From: Bacteroidales bacterium
Lineage (GTDB): Bacteria > Bacteroidota > Bacteroidia > Bacteroidales > Tenuifilaceae
Direction of reading: 5' to 3'
DNA: 6,002 nt
Assembly: GCA_008933525.1 (NCBI GenBank)
Contig: WBUV01000216.1
Coordinates: forward strand, 1 to 6,002
The translations under genes and the position numbers were made by a program. Below the pieces are notes generated by a model. It was not told the DNA's origin. It worked only from the letters and a program-made list of their open reading frames with translations, and did no database searches. Shown piece after piece: positions 1 to 6,002 of the stretch. The number at the start of each line of letters is the position of its first letter. Positions within the stretch are counted from its first letter, which is position 1.

Positions 1-35
1 AGATGAAACAACCTTCTTTCACTCCAATTATGGGG

Positions 36-1019
36 TTACTCTTTCTCGATAGAATCGACCAATTTCTTTACATTATCCCATCGCTTTCCGTCCATTTTAG
101 GGCCAAGAACCTCTATAACGTGTCCAGATAATACCGCGCCAATTTGTCCACATTTATGCAAAGGAAGATTCTTAATTAGGCCATAAATGAATCCTGAGGC
201 GTAAAGATCGCCAGCCCCTGTGGTATCGATACAATCTACATCAATAACACCAACACTGACTTTTTCTTCACCGCGTTTAATCAACGAACCCGATGAACCC
301 AACTTAACAACTGCGATAGACACCATACTGCCAAGTATATCCAAAGATTCCTCCGGTGATTTTCCTGTAAATGCTTTAGATTCCTCCTCGTTGGCGAAAA
401 CAATATCAACATATTTCTCAATGATTTCTTTCAAAAACTCACGGTTATCCTCAACTACATTGTAACTTGCCATATCGAGCGATATTTTTAGACCCTTTGA
501 ATGAGCAATCTCAACCGCACGGCGAATTAAATCGTGGTTTTGAACTAAGTAGCCTTCAATGTGGAAGTATGAGTATCCCTCGAACATTTCCTGCTTTAAA
601 TCTTCGGCTGTCATTTCGATTGCGGCACCAAGGTAAACAGCAAACGTTCGCTCTGAATCTGGACTTACCAGAGCTAATGCTCTACCCGACTCTGCTTTAC
701 CTTTTAGCATAATTGGGTTGATATTATTTTTACGCATGTCGGACTCAAAAGCACTCCCAAAGGTATCGCTTCCAATTTTGCCAATAAATGCAGTATTAAC
801 ACCTAAATTTGCCAAGCCGTGAATAGTGTTAGCAGCACTACCTCCAGCAGCTAATGTTTGTGGAATATGTTTGGTGTGCTCAACAGCTTTTTGCATAAAT
901 ACCTCGTCAACCAATTGCATACTACCCTTAGGTAATCCAAGTTGATCAAGTGTTGACTCATTGTTCAATTTGGTCATGATATCCACAAGGGCGTTTCCTA
1001 ATCCAAGAACTTTACTCAT
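36..1019 (-). CDS. PfkB-family kinase, probable adenosine kinase
   Basis: Cytoplasmic ribokinase-fold enzyme that probably phosphorylates a nucleoside (adenosine to AMP) with ATP. The 327-residue length fits the family. The N-terminal GLGNALVDI places the substrate-binding Asp at residue 13. The glycine-rich AGGSAANTIHGLANLG (about 58-73) corresponds to PfkB signature 1, an NxxE motif (N210-E213) sits at the Mg/phosphate site, and DTTGAGD (265-271) is PfkB signature 2 with D271 as the catalytic base. The start and the segment GLPKGSMQLVDE resemble the adenosine kinase branch more than ribokinase or fructokinase, but I cannot prove the substrate from sequence; a related sugar or nucleoside kinase remains possible. 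The start is the ATG at 1017-1019, giving the GNALVD strand its expected N-terminal position; its leader is A/T-rich with no Shine-Dalgarno sequence. It stands alone downstream of the tRNA terminator and is probably transcribed from its own promoter. The gene is complete, with a TAA stop at 36-38. Confidence 0.9.
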   Translation of the reverse strand: MSKVLGLGNALVDIMTKLNNESTLDQLGLPKGSMQLVDEVFMQKAVEHTKHIPQTLAAGGSAANTIHGLANLGVNTAFIGKIGSDTFGSAFESDMRKNNINPIMLKGKAESGRALALVSPDSERTFAVYLGAAIEMTAEDLKQEMFEGYSYFHIEGYLVQNHDLIRRAVEIAHSKGLKISLDMASYNVVEDNREFLKEIIEKYVDIVFANEEESKAFTGKSPEESLDILGSMVSIAVVKLGSSGSLIKRGEEKVSVGVIDVDCIDTTGAGDLYASGFIYGLIKNLPLHKCGQIGAVLSGHVIEVLGPKMDGKRWDNVKKLVDSIEKE

Positions 1020-1041
1020 AGTTGAAATTATTTATTTGGTT

Positions 1042-1072
1042 GAAAGTTAGAAATCTTTCGAATGATTGCCAA
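1042..1072 (-). promoter_or_regulatory. candidate promoter of the PfkB-family kinase
   Basis: Read on the minus strand, TTGG (1069-1072) is followed after 19 bases by TAACTTTC (1042-1049). The second box differs from the Bacteroidota -7 consensus TAnnTTTG only in the last base, and the first is an imperfect TTTG. Transcription would start around 1035, leaving a leader of about 15 nt before the kinase ATG. The position, just after the tRNA terminator, makes a promoter necessary here, but the match is not perfect. Confidence 0.4.
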
Positions 1073-1084
1073 GAAAATCGGGTT

Positions 1085-1116
1085 AAAAAGAAAAGCCCCG
1101 ATTCTCATCGGGGCTT
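1085..1116 (-). terminator. rho-independent terminator of the tRNA-Asn unit
   Basis: On the minus strand the bases right after the tRNA form a perfect 10-bp stem AAGCCCCGAT / ATCGGGGCTT (1093-1116) closed by a GAGA tetraloop, followed by TTCTTTTT (1085-1092). The stem begins two bases beyond the tRNA discriminator base. The plus strand has no T-run after the stem, so the terminator works in the direction of the tRNA. It should insulate the kinase from transcription through the tRNA. Confidence 0.9.
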
Positions 1117-1117
1117 G

Positions 1118-1191
1118 CTCCTCATCTAGGACTTGAACCTAGGACCCCCTGATTAACAGTCAGGTGCTCTAACCAACTGAGCTAATGAGGA
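1118..1191 (-). tRNA. tRNA-Asn (anticodon GTT)
   Basis: A complete cloverleaf of 74 nt folds on the minus strand: 7-bp acceptor stem TCCTCAT/ATGAGGA, D stem GCTC/GAGC, 5-bp anticodon stem CCTGA/TCAGG around the loop CTGTTAA with anticodon GTT, 5-nt variable region, T stem CTAGG/CCTAG with loop TTCAAGT, and discriminator base G. All stems pair perfectly. The 3' CCA is not encoded (CAAG follows the discriminator), so it must be added after transcription. The gene is a single-tRNA unit flanked by its own promoter and terminator. Confidence 0.97.
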
Positions 1192-1212
1192 GTGCTGTTT
1201 TCTTTAGCGGTG

Positions 1213-1245
1213 CAAATGTAATATATTTATTTTATTCGTTCCAAA
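1213..1245 (-). promoter_or_regulatory. Bacteroidota-type promoter of tRNA-Asn
   Basis: On the minus strand TTTG (1242-1245) and TACATTTG (1213-1220) are separated by 21 bases. Both boxes match the Bacteroidota primary sigma consensus TTTG / TAnnTTTG exactly, with spacing close to the usual 19-21. A start near 1206 would give a precursor leader of about 15 nt before the tRNA 5' end at 1191. The spacer and upstream DNA are almost pure A/T, as expected for a strong stable-RNA promoter. Confidence 0.75.
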
Positions 1246-1285
1246 TATTTTTTTAAAAAATTTACATTTTTTCCGTATCCTGCTG

Positions 1286-2230
1286 CTATACAACTACATT
1301 CTGTGGTTTATTTTTTAACCAGCATCGAATATTTTCAAGTACAATTTCTGTCCTTCGATCAATTGCCTCGGTTGTTGCATATCCAATGTGAGGCAGTAGT
1401 ATTGTGTTAGGAACGTTAAGTAAAGGATGGTCTTTTTCGATAGGAGGTTCATTTTCGTAAACATCCACCGCTGCTCCTGCAATCAATCCGCTCCGAATAG
1501 ATTTAGCCAGTGCACTATAATCTACCAAAGTACCCCTAGCAGTATTTATAAGAACTGCATTCTTCTTCATTTTGCTTATCAACCCTGAATCAACTATGCC
1601 AATGGTTTTGGTTGTAGCGGGAATATGAAGCGACACAATATCGGCAGCAGAAAAAAGTTCTTCAAGATCGACCAGCGTTACATCTTCAACTTCTTTGGGA
1701 GTTCGTGTGTAGGCAATAACTTTACACCCAAATGCATTGGCAAGTTGAGCGACTTTTTCGCCAATTGCGCCTAAACCAACAATTCCAAAAGTTTTCCCAT
1801 GAAGTTCTCCACCCAGAAAACCTTCACGAGTTCTTCCGATTCTTGTTGAAGAATCAAGCTCCACCACTTTTCGGATCAATGAGATTGCCATGGAAATGGT
1901 TAACTCTGCAACCGCAGAAGTGCTGTAGCCTGCAGCATTACAAACGGTTATGTTTTTTTGTTTGCATTGCTCCATAGGCAGATGGTCGACACCAGTGAAC
2001 GCAACGGAAATCATTTTAAGTTTTTCAAGATTGAGAATTGTAGCAGAGGATATTGGCTGGTTACTTAGAGCAAGTATGTCGGAGTCCGCAATCCTTGCAT
2101 GCAATTCGTCTTGATCGACATTTGGTTTGTCGTAGTACACCACATTGTGACCTTTTTGTTGCATTTCGTAGGCGAACTCTACTTTTTTGTTATTCGACAT
2201 CCCTATTGGTTCTGCAAATACAATTTTCAT
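1286..2230 (-). CDS. D-isomer specific 2-hydroxyacid dehydrogenase
   Basis: Cytoplasmic oxidoreductase of 314 residues that should interconvert a 2-keto acid and its D-2-hydroxy acid with NAD(P)H. The catalytic domain is split (about 1-100 and 285-314) around a Rossmann domain with GLGAIG (G152, G154, G157). The family triad is visible: R232 in NTARGTLVD, E261 in DVYENEP and H281 in PHIGYAT, so the enzyme should be active. After the second Rossmann strand, where NAD-dependent members carry an Asp, this protein has AYTRT (T175-R176), which points to NADP use. The substrate cannot be told: glyoxylate/hydroxypyruvate reductase-like and phosphoglycerate dehydrogenase-like members share these motifs, and the C-terminal ACT domain of long SerA forms is absent. 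The ATG lies 30 bp after the glycosylase stop without an obvious promoter or Shine-Dalgarno sequence, so it is probably cotranscribed as the last gene of the set. The TAG stop is at 1286-1288. Confidence 0.92.
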   Translation of the reverse strand: MKIVFAEPIGMSNNKKVEFAYEMQQKGHNVVYYDKPNVDQDELHARIADSDILALSNQPISSATILNLEKLKMISVAFTGVDHLPMEQCKQKNITVCNAAGYSTSAVAELTISMAISLIRKVVELDSSTRIGRTREGFLGGELHGKTFGIVGLGAIGEKVAQLANAFGCKVIAYTRTPKEVEDVTLVDLEELFSAADIVSLHIPATTKTIGIVDSGLISKMKKNAVLINTARGTLVDYSALAKSIRSGLIAGAAVDVYENEPPIEKDHPLLNVPNTILLPHIGYATTEAIDRRTEIVLENIRCWLKNKPQNVVV

Positions 2231-2260
2231 GTTTTCTGATTTAAAATTTGGAATACTATA

Positions 2261-2776
2261 TTATTCAACAATAAATCGCCAGGGTATATTGGCCCAGTAT
2301 GAACCAGCGTAATCAACTCCAATTCGGGGCGTAGTCGTGAATTCTGGTGAAAAGCCAATATCTTCAATCCATATTCGAGACGATTCCATTAAGTTTTCAG
2401 CATAAAAACTCTTGTCGATCTGAAGATGCTTGGTTAATCGGCCTGGGCCCGAATAGTCTGTAATGCCTCTAATCAAAACTGCTTCAGGTACACCCTCAAC
2501 AGATGTTACTACATTGAGCATCCAGTACATTCCATAGATAAGGTAAACATAAACCAATCCGCCTTGCATAAACATAACCTTGTTCCGCTCCGTTTTACCC
2601 TTGCTTGCATGGCAGGCCAAATCGTCGATCCCTTTGTATGCTTCAACTTCGGTAATTAAATGATTTAATTTAATACCATTGGGCAAAACTCGCACCAGTT
2701 GTTTCCCTAGTAAATCTGGGGCAACAAGTAAAACATCGCGTTGGTAAAAATCAGCCTTTAATCGATTCTGATTCAT
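2261..2776 (-). CDS. mpg: 3-methyladenine DNA glycosylase (AAG/MPG family), compact form
   Basis: Monofunctional base-excision repair enzyme that flips out and removes alkylated purines (3-methyladenine, 7-methylguanine, hypoxanthine in the family). The 171-residue protein keeps the human AAG active site when aligned by eye: E45 in TEVEAY equals catalytic E125, Y47 equals Y127, H56 equals H136, Y78 and Y81 equal Y159 and the intercalating Y162, N88 equals N169 and R103 equals R182. GPGRLTKHL (110-118) and the C-terminal RIGVDYAG...PWRF are also typical. The loop between R103 and GPG is only six residues, far shorter than in most members. The ATG at 2774-2776 is chosen because homology starts with LKADFYQRD directly after it. 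An upstream in-frame ATG at 2845 would add 23 residues unlike the family and would deepen the overlap with the ligase gene. The chosen start overlaps that gene's 3' end by 26 bp, suggesting translational coupling. Confidence 0.92.
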   Translation of the reverse strand: MNQNRLKADFYQRDVLLVAPDLLGKQLVRVLPNGIKLNHLITEVEAYKGIDDLACHASKGKTERNKVMFMQGGLVYVYLIYGMYWMLNVVTSVEGVPEAVLIRGITDYSGPGRLTKHLQIDKSFYAENLMESSRIWIEDIGFSPEFTTTPRIGVDYAGSYWANIPWRFIVE

Positions 2777-4349
2777 TGTTACTTGTAGAAAATGAACACC
2801 CAAAAATAAACAATGAACTGAATATGGCAGCGAAGGATATTCCAATATGTGTTTCGAATGTATCCTCTATGAGCATCGAAACCATTATCAGCACAAAGAA
2901 GTAAAGGGGTAAAAAGTGTTTGTGTTTTTTTGTTGAGAGGAATGGATAAAACATCGCAACTAAAAATAGAATTAAACCAATTAATCCTGCTCCAACCCAT
3001 ACTGTGAGATACTGATTGTGTGGCATATATCTCAATTCAGGGGAAAGGTTAATGTTGTACTCTTCGTAGTAAGTATTAAGAGAACTCATTATATCGCCCC
3101 ATCCAACACCAAGCCAAAGATTTTTTTTAATTGCATGCAAGGCCGATTTTATGTAGGTTAACCTCTGAACTATAGAACTGTGACCAATTGAGCCTTCGTT
3201 CCTGTACGATTCCAGTTCCCATAGAATCTGGTACAATTTCAAATCTAGTCCAAACCCCTTATTTTTATATAGAATGCTCGTTGCCCCGCTCTCTATAAGA
3301 GCTACATCCAAAGAGTCGAGTTTACTAACTCCAACGGAATCCTTCGTTAAACCAAGCGAGGTTAAGTAACGAATTAGGGTTTGATTTATGGGTTGACCAT
3401 TTTTAGTTTGACCATCAAAATTGGACTTGCTCCTTTTGTTCCACTCGTTAGTTAGTTCAGAATAAGAAATGTTGATATACAATAAATTTCCGTTTTCGTA
3501 GACTAAGCGTAAGGTGTCGTGCTGGTAAGGATTTCCGTTTTGAGTTTTTTCCGGCAGGTTTTTAAGATCGATCAAGTTTCTGGTATAAAACCTATCAACC
3601 TTGTGCATGAATATTGATATCAGTATAAAAAGAAACGATAACCCAAATGTAAGCAATACAAATCGCTTAATTGTACCCGATGATTTATAGTAATACCAAG
3701 TAAAACCTAGAGCAACTAATAGAAAGAGCATTACAAATCCAGTTAGTGCCTGAAGGATAAACAGGAACGTAATTAGCCAAACTATTACCATGATTAACCC
3801 AACGCGTAGGGATAAATTCCCAACGCGCTCTATAATAGTGAAGTGAATAAGTATGGCTATAGCCAAACAGATCATTAGTGCAAAACGGATATGCGAAATG
3901 AATTTTGATATTTGACGAACATCGATACTTTGATCATTGCTTGAGTGAAAATAATAATGTGTACTAATTAGAGTGCCAACTAATACAGACAGTACAAATA
4001 ATGCTAAGAGAACCTTAAACTCTTGTTTATTGAGGGGCTTGCTAAGAGCAATAACTGGCGGAATTAATAAAAATGGAAGCCAGAGTCGAAGTTCTTTAAT
4101 CGCATAATTAGTATTTGTCGTGTAAAAAAAGCTATAAAGAACTGGTAAGTAAATAATTAATGCAACCCAAAGCGCTCTATTGTTTTTTAATGAAGTGTAC
4201 TTATAGCTCCAATTCCCCTCAAGAATAAAGTTGATGGTTAAAGTAAACAATCCAACGCTTACCACAAAAACCGAAAAAGGCAAAGAGCAAAGTATAATGG
4301 CAAGTGCCAAATTATAAATCAAGCGGTGTAGTTTCGAAGAGAAAATCAT
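2751..4349 (-). CDS. O-antigen ligase / Wzy polymerase-like membrane protein
   Basis: Polytopic inner-membrane protein of 532 residues with about 11-12 hydrophobic segments: roughly 12-43 (two), 58-77, 86-102, 111-131, 152-172, 182-220 (two), 229-247, 446-470, 479-495 and 500-518. A large hydrophilic, presumably periplasmic, loop spans about 248-445. Its end carries the Wzy_C/WaaL pattern: QRLTYIKSALHAIKKN, the GVGWG glycine motif (414-418) and PHNQYL (443-448) followed at once by a membrane helix. R396 and H444 are candidates for the Arg and His needed by WaaL-type ligases, and SHIR (152-155) is a second conserved-looking site. The family moves glycans from undecaprenyl diphosphate to lipid A core or protein, or polymerises repeat units; sequence cannot decide between ligase, polymerase and protein-O-glycosyltransferase. 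No other glycan gene is in view. The gene follows the lipoprotein gene after 84 bp. The ATG at 4347-4349 places a short cytoplasmic tail before the first helix. Confidence 0.85.
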   Translation of the reverse strand: MIFSSKLHRLIYNLALAIILCSLPFSVFVVSVGLFTLTINFILEGNWSYKYTSLKNNRALWVALIIYLPVLYSFFYTTNTNYAIKELRLWLPFLLIPPVIALSKPLNKQEFKVLLALFVLSVLVGTLISTHYYFHSSNDQSIDVRQISKFISHIRFALMICLAIAILIHFTIIERVGNLSLRVGLIMVIVWLITFLFILQALTGFVMLFLLVALGFTWYYYKSSGTIKRFVLLTFGLSFLFILISIFMHKVDRFYTRNLIDLKNLPEKTQNGNPYQHDTLRLVYENGNLLYINISYSELTNEWNKRSKSNFDGQTKNGQPINQTLIRYLTSLGLTKDSVGVSKLDSLDVALIESGATSILYKNKGFGLDLKLYQILWELESYRNEGSIGHSSIVQRLTYIKSALHAIKKNLWLGVGWGDIMSSLNTYYEEYNINLSPELRYMPHNQYLTVWVGAGLIGLILFLVAMFYPFLSTKKHKHFLPLYFFVLIMVSMLIEDTFETHIGISFAAIFSSLFIFGCSFSTSNNESESIKG

Positions 4350-4433
4350 GATTATTAGTTTTTTATTCGAAATTTTGGGGGTGAAATAGAATGCTAAAGT
4401 AGCAATTATAAGATTTTAAATTCACAACGATCA

Positions 4434-5981
4434 TCATAGAAATCGGTCTATTTCGTTAAAAACTTCAGGATTACTGGGTCGCTTAGCGTTTTGAATTATC
4501 AGCCTACATTCTTTGTCGAAAACCATGAAATGAGGTATAAGATCGACCTTTAACTCCTCCAACTGTATAGATGATTGTGAATTTGTAGCGAAGTAGTAGT
4601 GGATTTGATTGTTCTTCTCGAATTTTGCTTTTATTTTTTTCCAACTTGTCATGGTGTCGAATACTACCACGTTCATAAAAACAACATCCTTGCCTTTGTA
4701 GTATTCGTGGAGTTTTTCCGAATTTGCCATTTCTTCTCTGCAGGGAGCACACCAAGGAGCCCAAAAGTCGAGGTAAATAACTTTTCCCTTGTGCGTTGCA
4801 ATTGCTTCGTTAAACGTCATCGACTTTCCATTTGAATCAAACAGAAGCAAATTGGTAGTATTTTCCAAATCAATTTTGTTCCGGTCTCGAATTGTTTTTG
4901 CTTTAATAGTATCGTTGGTCAATTTAAGGTATTTAGAATAGTAGGCAATTTTGTCATCAACCTTAAAGTTCATACAAATCTCGTCAAAGCAATAAGCAAG
5001 AATAACAGCCTTGCTAAGAGGAGGAACCGATTCGTCGGCTGCAATATTATCGAAAATTGTTCTGTAATCCGAAAATCGACTATTCGATGTGGTGTATTGC
5101 ACTACACCCTCTTTGTTTGTTTGATTGTATAAATATCCATTAAGTAGATTTTGATACTGGAAGTTGTATACAAACTTGTCGTTTAACACAAACACTTCTG
5201 ATTTATCCTCGGTATCTTTTTTAGGCTTTGATTTTTGAAACAACTCCATAATTCTTCCTTGCGCGGTAATTATGTTTAACCTATTGGTATAGAACTCTAA
5301 GTAGGTAGAATCAATAATTCCTGAAGCTTCCAAAGAGTCAAGTAGTTCAGAAAAATTATTGATATACTTCTGATGCTCAACCAAAATTGAATCAAAATCG
5401 ATATAGTTCACCTCCATATCGTGAAACACTTCAAGCATTTCTTTTGACAACTTGTTGCTTTTCTTTTTGACGAGGTAAGCCAACCCAAAGTCCATATTAT
5501 TCAGTATACTTTGAGGTTCGAAACCGTAGTTTACAGTTCGGTTTTTTACATTGAAGTTGAGATTATACATCTCCGTAAGACTGTTCGACAATTTACTGGT
5601 TAGCAAAGGAAAGTTAGATAAATCGTAGTTAATAATTACCGTATCGCCTTGTTTTAAGAGGAACTCATGCCGTTCAATTCCCTTATACTTATGCGATACA
5701 ATTATGTGACTTTGACCAAAACAAGGAATTGTAAGAGTATCTCCATTAGGCGATGGATCAAAATTCTCGAAAAGGCCATTTTCCCCAATGTACTTTAGAG
5801 TTGCATGGTTATACTGACCTGTGTAGGATCCGCTATTGAAGTAAAACCATTTTTGATCGGGAGGGTTGTTGAAAATAATCACCACAGAATCGGCTAAACT
5901 ATTGTCACAAACTTTTGAGGAATTGCAGCTGGGAAAGAATGCGATTGTTAAAAGCAGGATAAAAATGTTATTTTTTCTCAT
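4434..5981 (-). CDS. TlpA-type thioredoxin-fold lipoprotein (thiol-disulfide reductase)
   Basis: Envelope lipoprotein of 515 residues. A lipoprotein signal occupies residues 1-18 (charged RKNN, hydrophobic IFILLLTIAFF, lipobox FPSC), with C19 as the lipidated cysteine. Residues about 25-125 look like a beta-rich domain ending in FLLKQGDTVIINYD, similar to the N-terminal domains of other Bacteroidota TlpA-like proteins (from memory of the family). Residues about 130-360 are mostly helical, with no function I recognise. The C-terminal part, about 375-515, is a thioredoxin fold: VIYLDFWAPWCAPC with redox pair C411/C414 and the cis-proline P483 in LIPHFMVFD, followed by NAKRPS. It should reduce or isomerise disulfides or deliver reductant outside the cytoplasm; its partner is unknown. 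No acidic export signal is clear after C19, so a surface location is not indicated. The start is the ATG at 5979-5981, which begins the signal peptide; only 21 bases upstream are visible. Confidence 0.88.
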   Translation of the reverse strand: MRKNNIFILLLTIAFFPSCNSSKVCDNSLADSVVIIFNNPPDQKWFYFNSGSYTGQYNHATLKYIGENGLFENFDPSPNGDTLTIPCFGQSHIIVSHKYKGIERHEFLLKQGDTVIINYDLSNFPLLTSKLSNSLTEMYNLNFNVKNRTVNYGFEPQSILNNMDFGLAYLVKKKSNKLSKEMLEVFHDMEVNYIDFDSILVEHQKYINNFSELLDSLEASGIIDSTYLEFYTNRLNIITAQGRIMELFQKSKPKKDTEDKSEVFVLNDKFVYNFQYQNLLNGYLYNQTNKEGVVQYTTSNSRFSDYRTIFDNIAADESVPPLSKAVILAYCFDEICMNFKVDDKIAYYSKYLKLTNDTIKAKTIRDRNKIDLENTTNLLLFDSNGKSMTFNEAIATHKGKVIYLDFWAPWCAPCREEMANSEKLHEYYKGKDVVFMNVVVFDTMTSWKKIKAKFEKNNQIHYYFATNSQSSIQLEELKVDLIPHFMVFDKECRLIIQNAKRPSNPEVFNEIDRFL

Positions 5982-6002
5982 GTTTGAGGTGCAAGTTAGG
6001 GT

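Larger units (their letters stand above)
1286..5981 (-). other. possible four-gene transcription unit
   Basis: The lipoprotein, ligase-like, glycosylase and dehydrogenase genes all point left, with gaps of 84, -26 and 30 bp. No GC-rich hairpin followed by a T-run is seen in any of these gaps. The glycosylase and dehydrogenase have no room for a promoter outside the preceding gene, so they most likely depend on an upstream start. The 84-bp gap at 4350-4433 could contain a separate promoter for the last three genes. The main promoter lies beyond the right edge of the window. Confidence 0.5.

Noticed and set aside
1118..1191. tRNA-Asn as an integration site for a mobile element.
   Set aside because: No partial repeat of the tRNA 3' end, integrase gene or other mobile-element gene is visible in the window.
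1246..1280. A/T palindrome (TTTTTTAAAAAA core) after the dehydrogenase stop, considered as an operon terminator.
   Set aside because: The stem has no G/C pairs and no clear T-run after a stable hairpin. It may simply be the A/T-rich upstream region of the tRNA promoter.
220..2244. Several plus-strand open frames of 63-81 codons opposite the kinase and dehydrogenase genes.
   Set aside because: They are antisense to conserved domains, have no recognisable motifs and no plus-strand promoter or terminator context.
2777..2845. N-terminal extension of the glycosylase (194-residue version starting at 2845).
   Set aside because: The added residues are encoded over the ligase's C-terminal membrane helix and do not resemble the glycosylase family; the ATG at 2776 is directly followed by family sequence.
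2779..3000. Open frame of 73 codons on the minus strand inside the ligase-like gene.
   Set aside because: It lies out of frame within a well-supported coding sequence and its translation shows no family features.
4394..4426. Possible promoter before the ligase-like gene: TACTTTAG (4394-4401, minus strand) with a TTG about 23 bases upstream.
   Set aside because: The -7 box has a mismatch in the TTTG part and the upstream element is weak and off-spacing; in A/T-rich DNA such matches arise by chance. A secondary promoter in this 84-bp gap remains possible.
4504..4764. Open frame of 86 codons on the minus strand, overlapping the thioredoxin domain.
   Set aside because: It is an out-of-frame shadow of the CAPC region; the real frame carries the complete thioredoxin motifs.
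5982..6002. TAACTTGC just before the lipoprotein start, considered as a -7 box.
   Set aside because: It has two mismatches to TAnnTTTG, and the -33 region lies outside the window, so it cannot be judged.

Overview
The window looks like an ordinary chromosomal segment of a member of the Bacteroidota, most likely a Bacteroidales/Marinilabiliales-like lineage. The evidence is AT-rich DNA, start codons preceded by A/T-rich leaders without a clear Shine-Dalgarno sequence, and a full match to the Bacteroidota promoter (TTTG and TAnnTTTG boxes) in front of a tRNA gene. In addition, the lipoprotein thioredoxin and the O-antigen ligase-like protein have the architecture I associate with this phylum. 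The taxonomic call is an inference from these features and not from a database match.

Every gene lies on the minus strand, so transcription runs from right to left. From the right end there is a TlpA-type thioredoxin-fold lipoprotein (4434-5981), an O-antigen ligase/Wzy-like polytopic membrane protein (2751-4349), a compact 3-methyladenine DNA glycosylase (2261-2776, overlapping the ligase gene by 26 bp) and a D-2-hydroxyacid dehydrogenase (1286-2230). These four are closely packed (gaps of 84, -26 and 30 bp) with no convincing terminator between them, so they may be one transcription unit, although the 84-bp gap could hold a secondary promoter. After it comes a stand-alone tRNA-Asn(GTT) gene (1118-1191) with its own promoter and a strong hairpin terminator. 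Finally there is a PfkB-family kinase of the adenosine kinase type (36-1019) with its own candidate promoter.

The genes do not form an obvious single pathway. The two upstream genes act in the envelope (periplasmic redox or thiol chemistry, and glycan transfer or polymerisation), while the two downstream genes act in the cytoplasm (base-excision repair, 2-keto/2-hydroxy acid redox). The kinase belongs to nucleoside salvage. I see no mobile element, CRISPR array, defence system, prophage or toxin-antitoxin module, and no gene-free stretch longer than 300 bases; the longest, 1020-1285, is occupied by the tRNA unit. The points that merit a second look are modest: the large periplasmic loop of the ligase-like protein, the contracted glycosylase, the probable NADP preference of the dehydrogenase, and the large uncharacterised N-terminal part of the lipoprotein.
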